A stretch of DNA of 64,000 bases from Termitomyces sp. T153 (Eukaryota; Basidiomycota; Agaricomycetes; Agaricales; Lyophyllaceae). Below the pieces are notes generated by a model. That model saw only the letters and a list, made by a program, of their open reading frames with translations, ran no database searches and was not told the origin of the DNA. The position numbers were made by a program, and so were the translations under genes. This document shows positions 30,858 through 41,088 of this stretch, one piece after another; positions within the stretch are counted from its first letter, which is position 1; each line of letters begins with the position of its first letter. The stretch spans positions 1 to 64,000 of the forward strand of contig JACKQL020000125.1 in the NCBI GenBank assembly GCA_018296165.2, given 5' to 3'.

Positions 30858-31061
30858 GACAAAGAATTCGAGGGAGCCCCGGAGTACATCCAAGGCCTTT
30901 TAATTGATTAGGAAGAACCTCCTGATGAAGTGGCAGCCACGCTTCGACTTCGCCTCCCACACCACCATCACTCGCTGCAGATTGATCAATATTACTGGGC
31001 TTCAACTCCCATGCCCCACCGATCCCCAACCTGCTCCCCACGTCTCAAGGGTCTCAATGCT

Positions 31062-31074
31062 GAAGGGGGGGTGA
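31062..31074 (+). other. Polypurine tract of the LTR-A element
   Basis: GAAGGGGGGGTGA resembles the tract before the 3' LTR of gypsy C (GAGGGGGGGTGA at 44293-44304). In a normal element the LTR would start right after it. Here 105 bp of foreign flank intervene. Confidence 0.65.
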
Positions 31075-31079
31075 TGTTG

Positions 31080-31184
31080 AAAACTATGCTGTGCATGAAC
31101 TAAAGATGTTGGCAATCCTGGAAGCACTCCTTAAATGGCAGGACAAGCTTCTAGGATATAATATATAATATCCATGTAATTATG
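31080..31184 (+). repeat. 105-bp duplicate of gypsy-D flank
   Basis: Copy of 24661-24765, the gypsy-D RNase H segment that precedes the 5' LTR, including the TTATG target. Only about two bases differ. It makes the direct repeats of the element 1.24 kb long instead of one LTR. Confidence 0.9.
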
Positions 31185-32321
31185 TGTCACAACCCGTTCC
31201 CTGAAGCCCTGTACACTGCCTGACAAACCCCCGTTCCCCTGAAACCCCCCCCCTCCAACGCTTCATCAAACTTTCCCAGCACTCTGCGCCTACTCTGGCT
31301 AACTCTGACACATTCTTGGCTAACTCCGACAGCTCCTGAGCCAACTCTGACATCTTCCCCACAGCTGCTGGCGCTTCCCCTGGACTTCCTGAGCCCCTGA
31401 GACCACTCCCCCGCCATGCCTGACCCCATTACACATCATCAACTTGACACCCTGGTTCCCCCAACTTACTCTGGGGTATCATGACAACCTCAGAACAGAC
31501 CACATCACAATTGATCCCATCAACATATCAACGCAGCCTGCCCTCTGGTCGTAACTGACACCTGTTGACTCCGCCAAGCCCTGCCACCACAGCCAATGTC
31601 CCCGAAGCTCTTCAGTAGTCAGTATATAAGACATAGAGTGGCTCCTCATACTCTAGTCTTGAGATTACTTACCTACATACCAGCCTTTCCTGATGTGTTC
31701 CTGATTGTTTCTTCTTGTGTTTTGTGTCCCATGTCTCATTTTCCTTATTCTCAGTCTCCTGGTCTTATCTTGTCTCTGTTCCATTATCTTTTCATTATCA
31801 TTCTGTGTCTCTGCCTGAATCTATTCTTGTTCTCATCTTGTCTTCATCTCATTTCATTCAACTCCATCTCGTCCCATTGATTCTGTCTATTGTGTTCAAG
31901 TCCTCTCAACCATAACGTCCTGACAAACTCCGCAGTTACAATTACGAACCTCCAACACTTGTTACCAACCCTGGACCCTGCTATACACTTGGCTCCAAAC
32001 CCCATCAACCCCTGCTGATCCCCCATCAGAACTCCAGCTCCGCTCCTGTCATCCGTGTAGCCTCTGCCTCCTCCACACCCACAATACTCACACACGGACT
32101 TATGCCTGAACCCTGCCAAGCCTGTCCCCCTTCCCTGCAACTTGTCCTCTACTCCTCCGGACCTCCCTGGACTTGCTCAGATCAGTTTCCCCTGGCTATC
32201 CTCACAAGTCCCCAGTGTTTGGAATACCTCCAAGTGCTCGGTTGTCAGTGCAGAAAATCACGTCTGCCTAGTAAGGACTTGCCCAGTGTAGCTGAGCCCC
32301 CGTAGTCAGCACAACCTGATA
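31185..32321 (+). repeat. LTR-A, 3' LTR
   Basis: 1137 bp, starts TGTCACAACCC and ends CACAACCTGATA (CA to TA at the tip). It is followed by TTATG (32322-32326), the same 5 bp as before the 5' LTR. Confidence 0.9.
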
Positions 32322-33133
32322 TTATGGATCATAAAGCCCTTGGGTCTTTCAAAACTCAATAGAATCTGTCTCTGTGCCAATGATGGTGGATGGACTATGT
32401 GTCAAGCTTGACATTTGACATTACCCATGTCAAAGAAGAGCTCAATAAGTAGCAGACTGTCTATCCTTCTACTTTGAAAGTGGCTCTTCTCAAGACATGC
32501 ACCACATCTATAACTATGTATGTGCAGATGCATGAATTGACCCAGAGGGGGATGACTTGCCCCCTACATGCCTGCAGGAGATGCAGGCTCAGCTGGATCA
32601 CACTCTGTATAGGACCAAGCTGCAGAAGCTGGCAGGTGCAGGATTGTCACAAAGTTTGTGATGTGGAAGCAGAGGTTCTTGACAACATTATTGATGGCAT
32701 GGCTGAGTCTGCCCAAGTGCAACAAGGCTCAGCAGGCTCTGAAAGTCAGGATGATATGACACTTGGCAAGACCATCCTTGGGATGGCCAATGTGCTGCAA
32801 CCACAGGATCAAATGGATGAAGTGTTGCTCCATTTGATCCAATCCCTGTATAATGAAGACAAGCTCTTTGCTGAGATACTGGACTGACCAAAGGACTATA
32901 AGTTCTTAGAGTGTTCAAAGACATTTGGACCACTAAACTCATGGGTCATGAGGTGTTGTGTATACCTCATGCATGGGAAGTGGTGACCAAGCTACCCAAC
33001 CAAGCACATAGCATGGTTGTTAGGAGAGAGTCAGACAGAGAAGTGGTACATGTGCCAAATTGATTATTGTAAGCTATATACTGTTTTTTGTGGTACTAGA
33101 AAGATACCAGATATACATTGTGATAGCTGGCAC
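32322..33133 (+). pseudogene. Gypsy D RNase H and linker, 3' part
   Basis: It resumes the gypsy-D frame after the LTR-A insertion: DHKAL, FKTQ, then FDITHV near 32420, a linker with acidic repeats, EDKLFAEILD near 32855 and MGHEVLCIPHAWE near 32945 (start of the integrase region). Stops are frequent. It is cut at 33134 by LTR-C. Together with 23815-24765 it gives one RT-RNase H domain split by the LTR-A element. Confidence 0.78.
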
Positions 33134-33501
33134 TGTAAGGGTGACCTCCAGGGTGGCAGATTTGAGTCATGCAGCTAGCAGCAGGGAATCCAAAGTATAT
33201 TAGCAAGTAGACAAAGATACATGCAGTAACTAATCACCTAGCAGAGAGGAATCCAAAGAGAACAAGTGTAAGGATCTTCACTGCTTGATGCAGCATATCA
33301 GTGGGTGGCAGAGGCTTGGAAATGACTGTACAGAAGGTCAGAGCTAGCCCTAACCCTAGAAAGGTGATTGGTGAGGTAATACAAAAAGTTCTGTGGGTCT
33401 CCAGAGATTTCCAGAGTTCTGGAATGAGCCTCAGAGACATCGAACAAGCTGCAGAAATGCTGGGAACAGTCATGGAGGTCAGAAATGGACATCCCCTGAC
33501 A
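33134..33501 (-). repeat. LTR-C, 3' LTR of the minus-strand gypsy C
   Basis: 368 bp. The plus strand reads TGTAAGGGTGACCTC to CATCCCCTGACA. The minus-strand start TGTCAGGGGATG matches 38373 and 44305. Confidence 0.85.
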
Positions 33502-33559
33502 TCACCCCCCCTCTAGCATGCAGCATAAGTTCCTAATTGCTCTGTTCACTGGTGAAATG

Positions 33560-36500
33560 GGATAGATTCCTCATATAGCACCTGGAGTGTCTGGGTGCTT
33601 CCTGTGGAATTCCTTGATAAGCTCTGGGGCATGTACATTCTCCTGTGGTTCCCAGGAGATGTCCTCAATCCCATAGCCCTTTCACTTCACCTTGTATTGT
33701 AGTTGTTGCCAGAATAAACAACTATTCAGGATTTCCTCCACCTTGTACTCCTCATTGCTGTTGACCACTACTGGAGGTGGCATGGGTGGTGGAAATTATC
33801 CCAGAATAGGATCCCTTGGGGCTGGAGTCAATTTGACCATGTTGAACAGCAGATGATACTGGTGCATCCCCACAGGAAGCCAGAGTTGGTAGGCTAGGGG
33901 CCCTACATGTCATTCCACTGTCAAAGGTCCCAATTGGCAGTGCAACAGCTTTTTCAAAGGTTAAGTAGTTATAATATCAAAGGCATCCAGGTAGACTCAA
34001 TCCCTGGGCTAATACTTGTGCTCCAGGGTCCTTCCATGGTCATAGTATCATGCCATGTCATCCATTGCCTTTGCCAGAGCTGCTTGGGCCTCCTCCTATG
34101 ACTTCTTCATCCTGTCCACAAACTTGTTTACTGCTTCAGTCTCTGAGGGCTGGGCCCAGGGTTCAAAGCCCATGTGCAGGCACCATGTGTCAAGGAAGAA
34201 TGGGGAAAATTGGGTGGAAGTGTGAATGTGGTTGTTGTATTGGAACTTAGTGTCAGGAAGGAGTTTGTCCTAGTCATCCTGGTGCTCATTGCAGAAGGGG
34301 TGGAGGTACTGCTCCAACTCCTGGTTTATGTGTTTGGTCTGGCTGTCAGACTGCAGGTGGTAGGTGGTGGAGGTGTGAAGCTTTATGCCAAGTAGTCCAT
34401 AGAGTGTCCTGGTGAAGTTTGCTACAAGTTGTGGCCTCTGGTCAGAGATGTAGGTGTCAGAGAGGCTGTGGAGCTTCCAGACATTCCTCCAGTACAGGTT
34501 TGTAGTGCTCATGGCAGAGCGAGTAGTGTGAGTTGGAATGAAGTGCACTCACTTGCCATACAGGTCTACCATTATCATGATTGCATCATAACCATGGGCA
34601 TTGAGGAGCTCTACAATGAAGTCCACAGAGGCAATGCTTTATTGCTCTGTAGGCACAGGCAACAAGTGTAGCTATCCAGAGGGGAGGCAGTGCTGGGGCT
34701 TGGTCCCAAGATAGAGACCACATGTACTAGTGTAGGACCCAATATACCAGGACATCTGGGGCCACTGGTAATTCCATGATACCAGCTCCAACATCTTCAA
34801 TTGTCTGGGGCAGCAATGCAGGAGTTGTGCTGTTGCTCTACAATCCTCTGGCAGAGCTCCAGGATGTTGGGTACATAGATATAATCCCTGAAGGTCAAGA
34901 TCCCATCCCAGAGGGCCCATTTGTCCACATGGACCAATTTAGCACCAGTGGTACATCCAAACTTTAGTGCCCAAGCTGCCTGAGTGACAAGTTCTTCCTG
35001 CTGACCATCCTGGTTACCCTGCTGGATTTCTCAGAGGATGTCCACTTCTGCTTCCTCAACAGCTAGGCCTTCCATGGCTTGGATTGCACACAGCTTGGGC
35101 TGGAAGAGCACAATGTTGCTGTTGTCCTCTCCCCCAGTGCCATGGTCCACTCTCCAGGACAGGGCATCTGGTTTTCCCATACTTCAGCTGGGTCTGTGGT
35201 GCAGTGAGAAGTCAAAATTGGCTAGGTAGAGGGACCATCATGCCTGTTGGCAGTTGAGCTTCTTGGCTGCCTGGAAATATTTGAGGTTCTTGTGATCTTT
35301 CCAGACTTTGAACTTATGCTGTGCACCTTCCAGGAAGTGCTGTCACTCCTTGAATGACCAAATGATGGCCAGCATCTCCTTGCTATGAATCTTGTAGTTC
35401 CACTCTACTACATTCAGGCTCTTGATGTAGAAGGCCATCAGATGCCACTTCCCATCCTCTAGAGACTGCTGTAAAAGAATGGCCCCAGTGGCAAAGTCAG
35501 AGCTGTCAGCTTCTACTTGGAAAGGAGAGTCATTGTCCAGGAAGAGGAGGATGAGTCCTGAGGTCACAGCACACTTGAGGGTGTCAAAGGCCGTCTACTC
35601 TAGAGGCCCCCAACTCCATGCAACATCCTTCCTGGTGAGGTCAAATGGCAGATGGGCATGATGCAAGAAGTCCTGAATGAATCTCCATTAGAAGTTTGCA
35701 AAGCCAAGGAATGCCTGCACCTCCTTCTTGTTCTTGGGCTCCAGCCACTCTGCCATGCCTGCTACCTTCACTGGGTCCATCTCTGCAGCTCCATGCAAGA
35801 TGATCAGGCCAAGATACTAGATCTGGGTCTGCTCAAACTCATACTTCTCTGGTTTGAAGTAGAGCTGGTGCTGGCAGACATTCCAAGACAAGGCAGGTGA
35901 TGTGGCAGTGCTCTTCCAGCATTTTGGTGTAGATGAGAATGTTGTCAAGGTATACACACAGTACACCTTCTGTGATGAGGTCTTGGAAGATGTCATTCAT
36001 CATTGTCTGGAAAGTGGCTGGGCTGTTGGTGAGTCCAGAGAACATGACAAGAGGTTCAAATAATCCCTGGTTGGTCCAGAAGGCAGCCTTCCATTGATCT
36101 CCCTCCTGGATACACACATTGTTGTAGCCCCACCAGACATCCAGTTTGGTAAAGTATTGCACACCCTGGAGGTTGTTGATGAGCTCAGAGATGAGGGGGA
36201 GGGGGTAGTGGTTCTTTACTGTCATGGTGTTGAGAACCTGGTAATCCTGAACCAGTCAGAGCAAGCTGTCTTTCTTCTTGATGAAGAAGACTGGAGAAGC
36301 CATCAGAGATTTGGAAGGGCATGTGTGACCAGAGTCCAGATTTTCTTGCAGGAAGACATCAAGTTCATCCTGCTCTCTAAGTGCTAATGGGTAGACCTTA
36401 CAGCTGGCAGGCATGGAGTTGGGCAGTAGTTCAATGGTGTGGTCCCACTGCTTGTGCTTGGGGAGTGAGTTGAACAAGGCCTTGGAGGACATATCCTTGA

Positions 36501-36620
36501 ACACATGGAGATAGGGGGGTATGATATCCTGGAACTTTCAGAGTGCATAGTTGGCAGCCAATGCCTGGGCCAGCTGCTGGGATGTGGTCTGACTAGCATG
36601 GATCTCCATGATAGAGGGCA
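33560..36620 (-). pseudogene. Pol of minus-strand gypsy C: RT, RNase H, integrase, chromodomain
   Basis: From right to left: the pre-RT linker (36256-36504, with KHKQWDHTIEL), RT (35839-36225, LPLISELINNLQG, FTKLDVWWGYNNV, LTNSPATFQTMMNDI and VYLDN at about 35945, second catalytic Asp replaced by Asn), RNase H (35343-35567, VEADSSDFATGA), the integrase zinc region (34672-34920) and core (34270-34548, FIPTHTTRSA, SDQRPQLVANF). A chromodomain lies at 33590-33780 (EEYKVEEILNS, KGYGIEDISWEP). Chromodomains target such integrases to modified histones. Frames are broken many times, and CpG is almost absent. Confidence 0.85.
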
Positions 36621-36856
36621 GTGGACATAAAGTGGTGGCAGTCCTCCATTTCTACAACTTCCTCCAGGAGCTCTGATTCATGTACACTGCCAAACTCCTC
36701 TCTGCTTTCCTCCTTTAGGGCTCTGCCACTACTCTGGTTGTCCTTGTAGAGGGCCTCTCTGTGGGGGAACACCAGGGGCAGGGGATCCAGGAGGTCCAGG
36801 TTGGCAAAGGGGAGAGGCCCTGCAGGATATGCAGAGATGGCTGTGTGCTCTCAAAC

Positions 36857-37360
36857 TCAAGCTTTGTGTTCTTCCTTGGCCTTGGTGGTGCAGGCAGAGC
36901 ACTTCCAAGGGCACCTGCTCATTATTACCTTGCCCTTGGTCCAATCTACTTCAGGATTGTGCTTGCAGAGCCATGTGAAACTGAGGATCATATTCTGTCT
37001 GCCCAAGCTAGTGACAGCAAAGACTGCATGCTCCATGTGGTTTTGATAACAGAGGACAAGGTCAACTATGGAGCTGATGGCACCTGCTTTGTTGGGCATT
37101 CTGTTAATGTTAAAGACTGAAATGGGCCTGGGAAGTGGCTGTGTGGTCAGACCATGGCACTTGACAAACTCCAAGTCCAAGAACAGTCTCATTGCTCCAC
37201 TATCTAGGAGAGCAGTGACTCTGCAGGTTTGCTGTGTGTCCATGGTCTCTATCTCCACATCAAGGTACAGGGAGTTGGCAGACAGGCTTGAAGCCATTAT
37301 GTACTGCCAGGGCATTTGGTGCACCCAGGCAGGGTGGCACTGGTGAACCCTAGCTGGCAT
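36857..37360 (-). pseudogene. Protease region of minus-strand gypsy C
   Basis: A 167-residue frame with the aspartic protease motif LLDSGA at about residues 49-54. ISVFNINRMPNKAG follows, and the second motif is MILSFTWLCKHNPEVDW. It corresponds to the plus-strand copy at 40435-41082. The frame is open but flanked by broken gag and pol, so it is unlikely to be functional. Confidence 0.78.
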
Positions 37361-37439
37361 CAGGGGACTTGGCTGGGGCTCCAGAGTTGGTATTTGTATG
37401 TCTGGAGGAGAACATTGAGGTTCTTCTGTCTTAGAATGA

Positions 37440-38372
37440 GAGGCATTGGAAAAGACAATTTCATTTTTTAACTACAGACATGAGAACCTGTGAGTACCCA
37501 GCAATGGAGGTGTACACCTCATCCATCACTTGACCAAAAATCCTCCTCCAGTTCTAGGAGTGACATGCAAGTGCTGATTTCCTCCAGGATCAACTCTGGC
37601 ATTGGCTCATCTGGCAATGGAGCTCTAGCAATGTCCTTTGTGGCCAGCAGTTGCAGAATCAGTTCTTCCTGCTCTGCTCTAGAGAGGTAATGCACTTTTA
37701 GACCCAAGCGGCAGTGTCTTGTGAAGTGCCCAGGCTTCTGATATCTCTGGCACAGTAGTGGCACAGTGTGGAGCTGTCAGGCTGTGTCCACATTCATGGG
37801 GATGCCCAGTAGTAAAGGGTGTGGTGCAGAAATGGCTGGAGCAGGGGCAGGTGTCAGGCAAACAGGTGCAGGGTACCAGAAGCTGGCAATTGGTGCAGAG
37901 TGCAGTGTGGGGTGCATGCAGTGGAGCTCACATCAAATCTCCATAAGTTGCCACTGATCCCAGGCTACCTCATACTACAAAGCAATCCTTTTGTCATCTG
38001 GGTGGCCCTCTGCAAGATTGTCAATGCATTCCACCAGCATAGAGTGCAGGCCATCCTAGAACATGAGGCATAACTGAAGGCCATCAGGGTAGGTGGCTTG
38101 CTTGACCAGTGCCCAGAAGGAGTCAATATACTTGTCCAGTGTTTGCTTCTCTTGCCCATATAGCTCCCTGTCACATAGTGCCAGGTGGCAGTTTTGATGG
38201 GGTCTAGTGGAAAAAACTCTGCCTGGAAGTCCTTCTTGAAGGCAGCCTAGTCTGAGAAACTTCCAACACCTCTGGAGCAATGGAAGACTTGCAACACATA
38301 GGTAGAGGCATGTCCAGTCTTCATGTATGGCAGCACCCAGGCTATTTTCAACATGTCAGAGTCAAAGGTATC
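37440..38372 (-). pseudogene. Gag C-terminal part of minus-strand gypsy C
   Basis: It contains a zinc-knuckle relic CQRYQKPGHFTRHC (37740-37764), in which the second Cys of CCHC is Tyr. Upstream are capsid-like segments ELYGQEKQTLDKYIDSFWALV (near 38170) and MLKIAWVLPYMKTG (near 38320). The frame is broken and ends abruptly at 38372, where the opposed gypsy C begins. Confidence 0.75.
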
Positions 38373-38810
38373 TGTCAGGGGATGTTCCACTTGTTTCCTC
38401 TTCTCCTCCTCCAGTTCCTGTCAGATCCTCTCCACTATAGTTTTTCTTTATTCTCCTTCTCTTTCCCTATCTATTGAGTGCTAGTTTTAGCCCTCAGGTT
38501 GCACTGGTTCTCTGTCCATAATTCAGACAAGTGTTGCCCCTGTGATGTATATGCTTGGGTCATGTGACTGACCAACTAGTCAATTGGTCACATAATTGGT
38601 TGACCTGTCAATGCATGTGACTTGGTCATGTGAATTCCAGTAAATTTTCCAAACACTGGCATTGGGGATCCTCAGAGTTATTCTCTTTGGATTTCCCTCT
38701 GCCAGGTGAGTAGCTAAAATGCTAAAACTTCTTGTAGATACTGAATAGACTTTGGATCTCCCTCTGCCAGTTGTGTGATTGAGCCACAGCCTCCAGAGGT
38801 TGCCCTTACA
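38373..38810 (+). repeat. LTR-C, 5' LTR
   Basis: TGTCAGGGGATG ... GGTTGCCCTTACA. Confidence 0.88.
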
Positions 38811-38925
38811 GCAGAACAAGTCTCTAGACTTGGTCTGGGAGCCCTCTCTGATTACCTGAGCTTCTACTTAGTTCCTCAACAGGTCTCTCCCCCACCAGTG
38901 CCTTAATACCCCCTGTGCTCTGCCT

Positions 38926-40206
38926 ATGACCCAGCCAACCACTCCAGCACTTCCTCTTGACACTTCAAGCCTCCAGGACAATGCCTGGAGTTGTTTGTTG
39001 TCTCTAGAGACACAGGTTCAACTTACCCAAGCCTCCCTTACTTTCCACATGGCTGAACTCACCAGACTCTGTCAAACTACTGAAGCAGTGTCTCTTTCTC
39101 TCCAAGCCCTTTTGGAATGTCTTCTCCTTGCTCCTACCACACCTTCTATGCCCTCAGCAGATGCAGAATGGTTTGTGTCTGCACCTAGCTCAGGCTTTCT
39201 GGCTCCAGCTGCTGCAGAATGGTTTGCATCTGCATCTGGCTTAGGCCCTTCAGCTCCTCATTCCAAACTATCTCATCCTGCACTCCCTGATGTATATGAT
39301 GGAGATTGTAAGGTTGAATAACATTTCCTCCAGTCCTGTATCACCTATATCCAGCTGAGCAGTGAAGCCTTCACCTCAGATGCCTTGAAAATTGCTTGGG
39401 TTCTCTCCTACATGAAGGCTGGCCAAGCTTCATACTATGCCCTGTGTATCTTTTGATGCCTGGGAGGAGTTGAGAGTTTCTCTGGCTGGATGGAGTTCAA
39501 GAAGGAGTTCTGAGCAGAGTTCTTTCCCCTTGACCCTGCCAAAACAGCAGCTCTTTCCCTTTGAGACTGAACCCAGTATGGTTAAGGAAAGCAGTCCCTC
39601 AACAAGTATGTTGACTCTTTTTGTGCCTTAGTTGAACAGGCTGAATATCTGGACAGCCTGCAACTTTGCCTAACCTTCTGTGATGGACTCCACCCTTCTC
39701 TCATAGATTGCATTGACAGTATAGCAGAGGGGTGCCCAGATGATGAGCATGTCAATACCTAGTACAATGGAACTGCAACATGAGTTGTGGCAGACACAAT
39801 TCTCAACTTTTCCTTTCTCTTGTAGAGGGTTCACCCCCCAAGCTCCCCCATTCACACCTGCGCTAGCATCTGCACAAGCAGGTGCAACTCCTCCCTTCAC
39901 ACCTCACCTTGCCCCTTTGCACTCCCTACCCTAAGGAGTCCCAATGGATATTGATGCCTCCAAGCAGTGGCCCTCTACTCCCCTGTTGTGTTGATGCTGT
40001 GGAAAGGCTGGTCACTTTGCCTGCTACTGTCTCCAAGGACTAGAAGTCCCTACCTGTCAGCATCAGAGCAGGAAGAGCTGCTCATCCAACTCCTTGCAGC
40101 TCAGGACACAAAGGGAACTCCCTCTCCAGACACACCTATAGCTGTTCAGTCTGATAAAGTGGCCAATGTTTTGGAGAAGGTTCCTATAGAATCTGAGGAA
40201 TTTTAA
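38926..40206 (+). pseudogene. Gag of plus-strand gypsy C
   Basis: The first 131 residues (38926-39321) are open: a Thr/Pro-rich N-terminus, a helical part (LTQASLTFHMAELTRL) and a duplicated Ala/Ser motif (AEWF-SA). Beyond that the capsid region continues in other frames (ALKIAWVLSYMKAGQASYY near 39400, YVDSFCALVEQAEYL near 39630). The zinc knuckle near 40000 is eroded. Several stops and frameshifts rule out a working protein. It is the equivalent of the fragments at 20098-20649 and 37440-38372. Confidence 0.8.
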
Positions 40207-40434
40207 AAGGACAGTGGATAACTGTACACCCCCATTGCTTAGTGTCAATTGTTTTGCCTCACTGTTTGTAGAATCAAATACATCTGTTGCTGTTGTTGAT
40301 ACTACACCTAAAACAATAAGCCCTCCTCAGATGTACAAACTCCTTCTCCAGCTAAAGTCTCTGCTGGAAACACACCTCCTAGCCCATGCCTCCAGATTCC
40401 TGCATAGGAACACCACCTCCCCCATTGTTATGTT

Positions 40435-41082
40435 GTGGCTTCCACTCCTTCTACCAACCCCCTGAAGCTACAGGTGGAAATTGAGATGACAGACACCCAG
40501 CAGATCCACAGTGTGGTTGCCCTTGACAGTGGTGCAACAGGCCTCTTCCTTAACACTGACTACATGCAACAACACTGCCTTACCACCCACTCCCTTTCCT
40601 CTCCTATCCCTGTATATAATGTTGATGGCACACTCAATGAAGCTGGCTCTATTTGCTCCATAGTGGACCTAGTCCTCCACTACCAAGACCACTCAGAACA
40701 AGCTGCTTTTGCCATCACTAGTTTGGGAAAACAAGACATGATTTTGGGGTTCACCTGGCTATGTGAGCACAACCCAGAGATTGACTGGACTAAGGGTAAG
40801 GTGAAGATGAGTTGTTGCCCCTGTTGCTGCACTGCCTGTGTAGAAGAGGCCTATAAGGAGCAGAGAGCCAAGGTTTGTGAGTGTGCTGCTGTGTGTGCTT
40901 GTCATGCTGGGCATCTTCCCTATGCTGATCTTGACCTCTTGAGTCCCCCCCTCTGGCATTCCCTCATAGAGAGGCCCTCTATGAGGATGTCTGAGGTGTT
41001 GGGTGTGAATCTTCAGAGGAAGAGGGAGGTGATGGAGAATGGACCAGTACTCCAAATGCAGAGTTTCCAGATGAGACCATAG
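40435..41082 (+). pseudogene. Protease region of plus-strand gypsy C
   Basis: A 215-residue frame with VALDSGATGLF, the D-S-G active site of retropepsin, near residue 31. IPVYNVDGTLNEAG follows, and then MILGFTWLCEHNPEIDW. It is better kept than the minus-strand copy at 36857-37360, with which it aligns. One residue of the LLDSG context is lost. Neighbouring gag and RT frames are broken. Confidence 0.8.
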
Positions 41083-41088
41083 AGGTGG

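Larger units (their letters stand above)
24766..32321 (+). mobile_element. LTR-A element without recognisable pol, with antisense gene; TSD TTATG
   Basis: Two LTR-A copies (24766-25894, 31185-32321) bound a 5.3-kb interior. TTATG precedes the first LTR (24761-24765) and follows the second (32322-32326), and the gypsy-D RNase H frame resumes there, so this was one insertion. The interior holds a Pro/Thr-rich decayed plus-strand ORF, a four-exon antisense gene (29300-30857) and a polypurine tract (31062-31074). No protease, RT or integrase motif was found in any frame, so mobility would need another element's enzymes. Between tract and 3' LTR lie 105 bp copied from the 5' flank. Confidence 0.78.
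33134..38372 (-). mobile_element. Gypsy-C chromovirus, minus strand, 5' end missing
   Basis: On the minus strand the order is gag (38372 down to about 37440), protease, RT-RNase H, integrase, chromodomain, polypurine tract (33502-33516, reverse of CCCCCCCCTCTAG) and 3' LTR-C (33134-33501). The 5' LTR and the Gag N-terminus are absent because the plus-strand gypsy C starts at 38373. All frames carry stops and shifts. Confidence 0.85.
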
